Assembly: GCA_050180235.1 (NCBI GenBank)
Contig: JBFXEJ010000003.1
Location: 74,058-138,057, forward strand
Origin: JAABRU01 sp050180235
GTDB lineage: Bacteria; Desulfobacterota; Desulfobacteria; Desulfobacterales; Desulfococcaceae
Reading direction: 5' to 3'
DNA length: 64,000 nt
Shown here: piece after piece, positions 53,966 through 61,205 of the stretch
Numbering within the stretch: position 1 is the stretch's first letter
Layout: every line of letters starts with the position of its first letter
Program-made: the position numbers and the translations under genes
Notes under the pieces: generated by a model
Database searches by the model: none
The model's input: only the letters and a program-made list of their open reading frames with translations
What the model was told of the DNA's origin: nothing

Positions 53966-55301
53966 TTTTTCCTTTCCTGTTATCCAAAAACCATTTCAGA
54001 TTCGGCTCTTTTTCCAAAGGATAGCGTTCTTTGTAAGAAGCGGGGATGGCATCCGTATGTCTGCTTACCTCTCTGATTGCGGATTCATCCCCATCCCGTG
54101 CCTTGATTGCAAAGGACACAGCAAGAAAATAATGTATTCCCTCCTTTCTGTGGTTGCTGACAATCCAGTCGGCCAGTACCTGATCCTCTTTGGTGCCGCG
54201 TGATGCTTTGCTTTCTGCTTCCTCAATCAGTTCGATTGTTTTATGACCGGCGCTGATGGCCTGATTTGCATAATCCTTTCTCTCTTTCAAATCTGATTCA
54301 ACCCATGCCGCCATGGAAAATGAAAAAGTTGCGAACTGGTATTTCAATATCCTGTGCTTCAAATCCATCCCGCTTTCATCAATATTCAGAATCTGCTGCG
54401 CAAAACGGGGGGCTTTTTCTCTTACTTCACGGGCTGCATAATCGCCGTAATCATCAATGCTTTCAAATGCACTGTGCAGTTTGATGATTTTATATTTTAT
54501 TTCATCAACAGCGGCTTCGGCAGGACTGATGGCAAAAGAAGCGGTATCGGAATGAGCGGATGATTCAGACTGCTCTCCTTTTTGCATATGCAGAAATGCA
54601 AAAACAGAAATCAGCAGCACTCCCAAAGGAACAATCCATATCCGCGTGCTGGAAATTTTTTTCTGGGAACCGAGGGGTTTTGCTTTTTCACTTCCCTCCG
54701 GTTTTTTCAGGGGGGCAAAATTTTCCGCACCCACTTCACAGATTTCAAGCGGTGTATCCCTGCCTTTGAGCAGATAGGGGCCATGCCTCTGCCACACTGT
54801 TTTCCCATTGATGCCGTCAAGATTAATCCCGGTCAGTGCCTGCTTTGCACTGTCAAAGGCAGAAGAGGAACAGAGAATCTGTCCTCCCTGTGCAAGTCCC
54901 ATGATCCTTGCGGTCATATCAGCCTGCAGTCCTTTTATATCCCCGATGCCTCCCGGCATATTCGGGCCTTTCAGCCCCTGTTCCACAATAACTTCTCCCA
55001 GATCAATGCCGATTCTGAACTCCGGCAGTTCCGGCCATTGTCCGGCACGGGCCTCCCGGTGTTTTTCCTGGGCAAGCAGGGCAAAATGAATGGCATGGCT
55101 TGGGTTGGAAAAAACAAAAATATAGGAATCGCCTTCCACACGGACAGGCTGTGCCGCATTGTCTTGATAAAGAACCCGGATCTGATCCAAAACTTCCAGC
55201 AAAATCCGTTTATGCACCAGTTCAAGGGTCTGGGCTTTATGAATTCCCTTTTCAGTTTTAACGGCTGCCGATCCGACCAGATCTGTAAACAGGATGGTCA
55301 A
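53955..55301 (-). CDS. Class III adenylate/guanylate cyclase with C-terminal periplasmic region
   Basis: An N-terminal class III cyclase domain: metal Asp 1 in TILFTDLVGSAA, metal Asp 2 in VRVEGDSYIFVF, and the catalytic helix RIMGLAQGGQILCSS. A single TM lies near residues 220-240 (IWIVPLGVLLISVFAFLHM), and the last ~200 residues are helical and extracytoplasmic. ATP versus GTP preference cannot be called safely. Only a TTG at 55301 supports this start. The frame remains open upstream, without an ATG, right up to and into the edge of a 192-bp mobile element. The true 5' end may have been lost. Confidence 0.85.
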   Translation of the reverse strand: MTILFTDLVGSAAVKTEKGIHKAQTLELVHKRILLEVLDQIRVLYQDNAAQPVRVEGDSYIFVFSNPSHAIHFALLAQEKHREARAGQWPELPEFRIGIDLGEVIVEQGLKGPNMPGGIGDIKGLQADMTARIMGLAQGGQILCSSSAFDSAKQALTGINLDGINGKTVWQRHGPYLLKGRDTPLEICEVGAENFAPLKKPEGSEKAKPLGSQKKISSTRIWIVPLGVLLISVFAFLHMQKGEQSESSAHSDTASFAISPAEAAVDEIKYKIIKLHSAFESIDDYGDYAAREVREKAPRFAQQILNIDESGMDLKHRILKYQFATFSFSMAAWVESDLKERKDYANQAISAGHKTIELIEEAESKASRGTKEDQVLADWIVSNHRKEGIHYFLAVSFAIKARDGDESAIREVSRHTDAIPASYKERYPLEKEPNLKWFLDNRKGKNDG

Positions 55302-55428
55302 AGTCCGGGTGGCATGACGCTGGGGAAGTGAGTTGGAACTGACAGAAACTGTCTGATCATACCAAACGTTATGCCCGGAGGTTTTCTCTCGGCTGTTTTT
55401 TGTATCCGCCTGAAAAGGTAAAATTTTG

Positions 55429-55620
55429 GGTAGTGGGACTGTTCATACTGATTTTTTTAATATATAAATCAATATGTTATTTATAATAAGTATAAGCAGT
55501 ATCATGGATGTATCGTATAACTATTTGTATTTATTATGTATAGACAAAAATCAGTATATTTTTTAAAATATAATAATATCAAATAGTTAATTTTTTGTCA
55601 GTATGTGCAGACCCACTACC
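55429..55620 (-). mobile_element. 192-bp MITE-like element, inverted second copy
   Basis: Same length and near-identical sequence to 28074-28265, in reverse orientation, with GGTAGTGGG at 55429 and CCCACTACC ending at 55620. Unlike that copy the flanks (AAATTTTG and GGAATTGA) show no duplication, so adjacent sequence has probably been deleted or rearranged. It cuts a cyclic-nucleotide-binding gene. Confidence 0.9.
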
Positions 55621-55839
55621 GGAATTGAGCCGCATTTTCTCTTTTTTGTGATTGAGGGTAAAGGCATTTGCCTTGCCTTCTGCGATAATATAAAGAGATG
55701 CGCTTGTATCTCCTTCATTGATAATACATTTATTTTTTTGATAATATTGTATTTCAGCAATTTCAGCCAACTGCTCCAGTTCCTTTTCATCAAAACAGGA
55801 AAAAAGAGGATTTTGTTTCAGTATATTTTTGTGATGCAT
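55579..55839 (-). pseudogene. Truncated cyclic-nucleotide-binding (Crp-type) domain protein
   Basis: The frame encodes a Crp/cNMP-binding domain start (ILKQNPLFSCFDEKELEQLA, CIINEGDTSASLYIIAEGKA) that resembles the intact Crp-like protein encoded at 56236. After KEKMRLNS it runs into the mobile element and ends with 13 element-encoded residues (GSGSAHTDKKLTI). The phosphate-binding cassette (GDYFGEM in the relative) is missing. Start 55839 is preferred over 55857 because GAGG lies at the right distance. It reads toward the cyclase gene beyond the element. Confidence 0.85.
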
Positions 55840-56235
55840 TTTTCTGCCTCTGAACATGATTTAATTTATGCCATTTTCAATAGCTCAATCGGAGGTTATC
55901 TGACAAAATTTCTTTTGAAAGTCAAGAGATATTATCCCTGAAACAATATGTAAGACATATTCCGAAAAATAAAATGAAAACCTGCAGGAATTTCTGTAAA
56001 AATTTTTCATCTTTACTTAAAGAAAAATAAGGAGTGCCGGATTGAAAGGCCGGGAGGCATTTCTGAATCATTTGGCAGTGGGTCAAACCGGCTGAAAAAA
56101 ACTACAGGGACAGATTTCATTTACCACCGAATAATCTTGACTTTTGGGATAAATCAAGACATGTTATATAACAAAAGATAAGCCGGACAAAGACAAAATC
56201 TGTTTCTGAAAAACACAAACAGGAGTTTTTGAGGA

Positions 56236-56934
56236 ATGAATATCCGTAACCACAGTTCAAAATTGGATAAAGCAGAACTTTTTGATATTATCCGAAAGGT
56301 TCCCCTGTTTTCAGGTCTTAATGAGCAGGAACTCAGAACGCTCGCTGATATTGCTGTGGAAATAAAACCTCCCAGGGATTCTTTGCTTATTATAAAGGAT
56401 ACCCTGTCAACAGAACTTTACATCGTCTTGGAAGGAGAAGCGCATGCAATCAGCATTAATGAGGATGATGGAAATCAGATTGTTTTAAATACCTTTAACA
56501 GCGGTGATTATTTCGGAGAAATGAGCTTTATTGATAAGGAACCCCGCTGTGCAACGGTTCAGACAAAAGGAAAAACCCGTTTATTGCGCATTCCGCGAAA
56601 TAAATTCAAGGATATTATAGCCTCAAACCCTGAAATTGTCTTTAATCTGATGAAAGGATTATTGGTGAAGCTCCGTCATGCAACCGAGCAGATTGAAGCT
56701 TTTGCATTTAAAGACAGTTATGGAAAAATTGTCAGTCTTCTTGCAAAAATGGCAAAACCCAAAGAAAATTATTGGGTTATTGAAGAAAAACTGACGCAGG
56801 CGGATATTGCAAACAGGATCGGCTGTGACAGATCCACTGTCAGCAAAATACTTTCCTCTTTAAAGGCAGGGAATTATCTTACACATGAAAAGAAAATCAT
56901 CACAATAAGAAAACAACTGCCGGATTCCTATTAA
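56236..56934 (+). CDS. Crp/Fnr family transcriptional regulator
   Basis: A 232-aa regulator. Residues ~15-135 are the cNMP-binding fold (VPLFSGLNEQELRTLADIAV), with phosphate-binding cassette FNSGDYFGEMSFIDKEPRCATVQ. That segment retains the FGE and the R-C-A-T part typical of proteins that bind a cyclic nucleotide. A long dimer helix follows, then a Crp-type HTH (LTQADIANRIGCDRSTVSKILSSL). It lacks the four Cys of Fnr. It is divergent from the broken CNB gene and the cyclase operon, so it may sense the nucleotide made by that cyclase. AGGAG precedes the ATG. 55858-56235 has no gene; a GGCAGTGGGTCAAA mobile-element end lies near 56073. Confidence 0.88.
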   Translation: MNIRNHSSKLDKAELFDIIRKVPLFSGLNEQELRTLADIAVEIKPPRDSLLIIKDTLSTELYIVLEGEAHAISINEDDGNQIVLNTFNSGDYFGEMSFIDKEPRCATVQTKGKTRLLRIPRNKFKDIIASNPEIVFNLMKGLLVKLRHATEQIEAFAFKDSYGKIVSLLAKMAKPKENYWVIEEKLTQADIANRIGCDRSTVSKILSSLKAGNYLTHEKKIITIRKQLPDSY

Positions 56935-57327
56935 TGCGAATCAGAGCTGGAATTCTGGAAAGCAAAATCAATCAGTTGCAAATTGGATTATCCGGTTTTG
57001 TTTTATAACATGCAGTTTTTGCTTATTTCAGTTTTTTCCCCTTAATCTGCATTATTATACCTTCTCTTTTAGTCTCCGCCTTTGATTCATACCCTTTCAA
57101 ACGCATTCATATAAAATATCATCATGTTCCCGCACTCCTTTTTTCAGGTTTCCCAACCTCTTCTGGCGCCGGATTAACAGGAAAGAATTATTTCGGCAAA
57201 AGGTGAATAATCACAAAATATAATTGCATGCAAAACAGTCATCACAGAATGATATCTGCTATATTCCCGATAAACAAGTTTGAGGCGTGACCTGGCTTTG
57301 AAACAATAAACCTGAAAGGAACACTTC

Positions 57328-57921
57328 ATGAGACAGTTTCTGATAAGAATCATTGTATTTATCCTGTGCTGGTTTCCTGTTTCCCTGACTGTTTTCTGGG
57401 CTGGTTCAAACTGGCATATTGCATCAGTCCGTATGGAAAAAATCTGCAATGCTGTTTCCATATCCCTTCCGATTCATGACATTTTCGGCACAGATTTTTT
57501 GATTGTGCCGAGGATTATAAAAAAACAAAAACTTAATATACTTGATGCTCTGATTAATATCCTGGCTCTTCTTGTGACTTCAGCATTTCTGATGCCAGTA
57601 ATCATGTTTCTGGTTTTCATTATTATGTTCATCACAGGAATACCTTTGGCAATTGCCTCCAAAAACTGGATGCAGTTTGTTGTCTGGGCTGTCTGCATTC
57701 TGTCAATTCCTCTGCATTTGCTTATTTTTCTCACCGGAATATGGCTGATTATGCTGTTTGAGCCATGCACCGCCGGATATTTTTCTTTCTGGCTGGCTAT
57801 GGGGATACCTGCAATTCTCGCGGGCCTGATGTTGAATATTTTTGTCTATCAAAAGGCAGCATTAGCATTCTTTTGGGACAATGCAAAATCGCGAGAGATA
57901 ATGAAAGTAAGCCTGAGATGA
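57328..57921 (+). CDS. Unknown integral membrane protein (197 aa)
   Basis: Unrecognised. An N-terminal hydrophobic segment (FLIRIIVFILCWFPVSLTVF), a ~50-residue hydrophilic loop, then three to four closely spaced TM helices (INILALLVTSAFLMPVIMFL; FVVWAVCILSIPLHLLIF; FWLAMGIPAILAGLMLNIFV). No catalytic motif was seen. GAAAGGAAC precedes the ATG. The gap 56935-57327 before it has no gene or clear signal. It lies alone, 169 bp before another small membrane protein gene. Confidence 0.6.
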   Translation: MRQFLIRIIVFILCWFPVSLTVFWAGSNWHIASVRMEKICNAVSISLPIHDIFGTDFLIVPRIIKKQKLNILDALINILALLVTSAFLMPVIMFLVFIIMFITGIPLAIASKNWMQFVVWAVCILSIPLHLLIFLTGIWLIMLFEPCTAGYFSFWLAMGIPAILAGLMLNIFVYQKAALAFFWDNAKSREIMKVSLR

Positions 57922-58089
57922 TCCGCTGAAAAAAATGTGAATTTTCACAGAATTTATTTGAATGTCACACAGACATTCAGCAGGCGGTCTGTTATATCTG
58001 AAATCAGAAAATGCAGAGTATGTTCAGGTTTTGAACAGAAATCTGACAAAAGGCTGTTCCCATAACTTTCATGCAAAAGGAGGAGAATT

Positions 58090-58545
58090 ATGAAAAAAAA
58101 CGTATTGACAATTATTGCCGGAATACTCCTGGTGATTTATGCACTGGCCAATTTCGGTGCATCATTCGGACAATTTGCCAAGGGCAAAGCAGTTGGTGAA
58201 ACAGCATCGCTGGTTTCCGGTTTCGGGCAGATGGCAGGAAATATGAAAAGCGCAGCCCAGATAGAAAAAAAAGGCTTTGCGGCAACACTTGTGCTGTATG
58301 GCATTGCGGTATTCATTTTGCTTACAGCCATTTTGAATCTGACTGCGGCCATAGGGCTTTTCTCTCCCCAGACATGGACATTTAATGTGGTGACTCTTTC
58401 TGCAATTTGCGGAATACTGGTGGAGATACAGGATACTGCGGAAGATGGTTTCGGCATCGGCAAACTCATATTTTTTGCAATCAATATCCTGGCATTTATC
58501 GCTGTCTATTCAGCAAAGCAGGAGCAGGAACTCTTAACAGAATAA
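58090..58545 (+). CDS. Unknown small membrane protein (151 aa, four TM)
   Basis: Unrecognised. Four hydrophobic segments: VLTIIAGILLVIYALANFGA near the N-terminus, LVLYGIAVFILLTAILNLTA, FNVVTLSAICGILVEI, and IFFAINILAFIAVYSA. Between the first two is a small hydrophilic stretch (KGKAVGETASLVSGFGQMAG). GGAGGAG precedes the ATG at 58090. No partner is obvious. The next feature is a transporter gene fragment. Confidence 0.6.
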   Translation: MKKNVLTIIAGILLVIYALANFGASFGQFAKGKAVGETASLVSGFGQMAGNMKSAAQIEKKGFAATLVLYGIAVFILLTAILNLTAAIGLFSPQTWTFNVVTLSAICGILVEIQDTAEDGFGIGKLIFFAINILAFIAVYSAKQEQELLTE

Positions 58546-58641
58546 TCAGAACAGCAAGGAACCGCCAAGAGAGTTTCACACATCTCACAGGGGGGCGGGT
58601 TTTCAACCGCTCCCAATTCTTTTCAGAGTTACTTCGCATCC

Positions 58642-58883
58642 ATGATGAATGACACCATCTGCATTTTCATGACGCCCATTGTGGTAAGTATCTGCCGGAC
58701 ATACGGGCTGCCTTTCGGGCCTTTTCTGATTGCGCTTGCGACTTCCGCGAATATCGGCAGTGCGGCAAGTCTGGTGGGAAATCCCCAGAACATGATTATC
58801 GGCAGCCTCAGCGGTTTCAACTTTTGCAGATTTATTCTCTTTGCAGCGCCTCCGGCTCTGCTGGGACTGGTGATCAATATCAT
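58642..58883 (+). pseudogene. Duplicated internal fragment of the SLC13/ArsB-type transporter gene
   Basis: About 240 bp are collinear with 45971-46212 and nearly the same at the nucleotide level, mostly third-position changes. The fragment reads NDTICIFMTPIVVSICRTYG, IALATSANIGSAASLVGNPQ and ends at LLGLVINII. Both ends of the gene are missing. It joins directly to half of the 192-bp mobile element. It cannot make a working transporter. Confidence 0.92.
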
Positions 58884-58963
58884 TCCATGATACTGCTATA
58901 CTGATTCTAAATAACATATTGATTTATAAATTAAAAAAAATCAGTATGGGAAGTCCCCCTGCC
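58884..58963 (+). mobile_element. Half copy of the 192-bp MITE-like element
   Basis: From CCATGATACTGctATACTGA to the decayed end GTCCCCCTGCC it matches the right-hand ~80 bp of 28074-28265. The left part is absent; the transporter fragment sits at the break. Confidence 0.85.
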
Positions 58964-58973
58964 AGTTTGTCAT

Positions 58974-59858
58974 TCATGCCGCATGACTTCTGCTGAATGT
59001 CTGTTCTTCATGAAAAAATGAAAGATTTACCGGTTTGGAAATAATTCCTTCCCTGTACAGCCCGTTGAAAAAACGCTCCAGCCCTCTGATCTGCATGGGG
59101 CTGAGATCATAATGGAGCCGCTGATAATAATGATCGCAGGTATCTGTGCTTATGCCCAGTTTTTCTGAGGCAAGGGGGAGAATTCTTTTTATATTCTGTT
59201 TCCCCAGGAGTTTGGATCTCCGGAATTCCTCAGTCACTGCGGATACAGATTCCGGGTTTTCTTCTGCAAACTGCCGGCGCACTGCCCATAAAGCAAAAAC
59301 AAAGGGCATCCGTGTGCGTTCCAGCCACATTTCCCCCAAATCCCACACATGAGCAAAATGCGCTGCCCAGTCTTCTTTGAGAGCCGCATCACCGATAACC
59401 AGTGCGGCTCCGGCTTCATGCGGCAGATCATCGGGACACAGGACTTTTCCGGTTTTAAACTGCGGACAGATTCTTTGGGATGCAAACAGATAACGGCTCA
59501 GAGCAGCAGCAGCGGCAGAATCCCGTGTCAGCACCACGGTCTTTTTGTCCAATTCTTTAAAAGAACAGCGGCTGACCAGAAGCACGCTCATGACTTTTCC
59601 AAAACAGGAGATGGACAGATCCGGCAGCAGCAGCCATTCTTTCTGATGCCGGGCATAAGCAGCGGAAGACACAGGGCTTATGTCCAGTTCTCCTGCGGCC
59701 AGCATGGTGTTCAGCACAGAAGGCGGTGCGCAGACCATATCCATCCACCGGGGTTTGTGGCCGTTGTTCAGTCCGTAATAGACCGGGGCCACGTTCATAT
59801 AACTGATGCGTCCCACGCGGACATTGCAGGGAAAACCGCGATCAAAAGACAGTTTCAT
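58974..59858 (-). CDS. mqnA: Chorismate dehydratase MqnA (futalosine pathway)
   Basis: A 294-aa MqnA family protein. Recognisable parts are VRVGRISYMNVAPVYYGLNN, APPSVLNTMLAAGELDISPVSS, FGKVMSVLLVSR, the periplasmic-binding-protein-like middle ALVIGDAALKE with DLGEMWLERTRMPFVFALWA, and a C-terminal helical end. It makes 3-enolpyruvylbenzoate from chorismate, the first step to menaquinone by the futalosine route. The start overlaps the end of mqnX by 17 nt, so it is the last gene of the mqnEC-mqnX-mqnA run. Confidence 0.93.
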   Translation of the reverse strand: MKLSFDRGFPCNVRVGRISYMNVAPVYYGLNNGHKPRWMDMVCAPPSVLNTMLAAGELDISPVSSAAYARHQKEWLLLPDLSISCFGKVMSVLLVSRCSFKELDKKTVVLTRDSAAAAALSRYLFASQRICPQFKTGKVLCPDDLPHEAGAALVIGDAALKEDWAAHFAHVWDLGEMWLERTRMPFVFALWAVRRQFAEENPESVSAVTEEFRRSKLLGKQNIKRILPLASEKLGISTDTCDHYYQRLHYDLSPMQIRGLERFFNGLYREGIISKPVNLSFFHEEQTFSRSHAA

Positions 59859-61065
59859 GAATCACACGCTCCAAAAGATTTGAAGATGCACAATTGTTTA
59901 TGGGTATATAAATGAAAGTCCCGGATTTCCCAGGAATAAGGGAACCGAAACGATCAGCGAGTCCGAGAGCAGCGGCTCCGTTTACGCCAGACATGGCAAA
60001 AATATGTTCCGGAGATATTTCCGGAAAGCATTTGGCAGTAAAGGCCATTTCATCAAAAAGATTAAGGGTTTCCACACTTGCAGAGCTGTCGGTTCCCATA
60101 CAGGGATGCAGACCCGCTCGCAGCATTCCCGGCAGATCCGGAAGCCGTGCGTGCAGATTGTAATTGCTTCTGGGACAGATGCAAACATGACTTCCCCGTT
60201 TTTTCAGCAAACTGAAATCTTCAGGCCCGGCATTAAGCAGATGAACAAAGATGCTTTTTTCATCCGCAAGACCAAGCTGATCAGCATAAGCCACCGGATT
60301 TTCCACAGGCAGTCCCCATCCGGAAAAATCAATTCCCCTTTGTGTGAGAAAATCAGCCCATTGACCTTTGCCGGTGCGCAGAAATTCTGTTTCATCCTCA
60401 GATTCTGCCAGATGAAGGGAAAAGGGAAGTCCGTATTTCCGGGTGTTTTCTTTGAGTGTTTTGAGCAGTTCGGGAGAAGTCGTATGGGGTGCATGACCGG
60501 CCATAGAATCAAAGCAGCACAAACTTTCAGTTTGCGCCGCAGAGTGGCACAAGCTTCCGGCTTGTGCGGTAACTGCTTCCATTCCGCCCAGATATTCCCG
60601 GAACCAGACTCCCCCAAGCCCTGAATTCCGTAAAATTTCCCGCGTCAGTCCCAAAGTGGAAATTTCCCCAACTGCAATACAACCGCTGCTTCTTAGTTCT
60701 TCGATTCCGGCCTGTGCGCCCTTTTTAAGTTCTTCCGCTGTCGTGGAAGCACGTTTTTCCAAAAGCATACTGACCCAGGGACGGAAACCATGTGCAAAAG
60801 AGATTTTCCCTTTCAGTGCACTCAGTTCCAGATGGGTATGGACATTGATTAAAGCAGGAATGATCACGCCAGGCCCGTGATCCAGGATTGGCACTGAAGC
60901 GGAAATTCTGCCCTGACCTATTTCCCGGATAATTCCGTTTTCAATGCAAAGCCAGCCGTTTTGAATGATGGTCTGCGGATCTGCGGCAATCCATCCGGCC
61001 CGGTGAATCTCGGCTCCCTGCCTGAAACGGCAGTCAATGTTTTTCAATTTCAGGGAATCTGTCAT
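59842..61065 (-). CDS. mqnX: Aminofutalosine deaminase-like amidohydrolase MqnX
   Basis: A 407-aa metal-dependent amidohydrolase. Metal ligands are in NVHTHLELSALKG (HxH), the substrate-side motif HLAESEDETEFL, GSHVCICPRSN and the C-terminal MGTDSSASVETLNLF. Next to mqnA and mqnEC it is best read as 6-amino-6-deoxyfutalosine deaminase, giving futalosine or its equivalent. Residues about 166-183 (AGSLCHSAAQTESLCCF region) are encoded by short palindromic repeat DNA inserted in frame. The gene is separated from mqnEC by a cluster of the same palindromes. Confidence 0.88.
   Translation of the reverse strand: MTDSLKLKNIDCRFRQGAEIHRAGWIAADPQTIIQNGWLCIENGIIREIGQGRISASVPILDHGPGVIIPALINVHTHLELSALKGKISFAHGFRPWVSMLLEKRASTTAEELKKGAQAGIEELRSSGCIAVGEISTLGLTREILRNSGLGGVWFREYLGGMEAVTAQAGSLCHSAAQTESLCCFDSMAGHAPHTTSPELLKTLKENTRKYGLPFSLHLAESEDETEFLRTGKGQWADFLTQRGIDFSGWGLPVENPVAYADQLGLADEKSIFVHLLNAGPEDFSLLKKRGSHVCICPRSNYNLHARLPDLPGMLRAGLHPCMGTDSSASVETLNLFDEMAFTAKCFPEISPEHIFAMSGVNGAAALGLADRFGSLIPGKSGTFIYIPINNCASSNLLERVIHETVF
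60515..60567. repeat. Palindromic repeat pair inside the mqnX coding region
   Basis: GCACAAACTTTCAGTTTGCG and GGCACAAGCTTCCGGCTTGTGC, members of the ACAAGCTTCCAG family, lie in frame within mqnX and add roughly 17-18 codons. Confidence 0.8.
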
Positions 61066-61079
61066 GGTTTTTACCGTAA

Positions 61080-61205
61080 AAGCAGCACAAGCTTCCAGCC
61101 TGTAATGTCAAAGTAACACAAGCTTCCAGCTTGTGTACAGCGCACGAACAGTCTGGAAGCCTGTTCTGCTTTGTGTATGGCGCACGAACAAACTGGAAGT
61201 TTGTT
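61080..61205. repeat. Cluster of four ACAAGCTTCCAG/GAACAnnCTGGAAG hairpins
   Basis: Four short palindromes (GCACAAGCTTCCAGCCTGTA; ACACAAGCTTCCAGCTTGTG; GAACAGTCTGGAAGCCTGTTC-like; GAACAAACTGGAAGTTTGTTC-like) fill the mqnX-mqnEC gap, joined by CAGCGCAC and GGCGCAC spacers. Confidence 0.85.
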
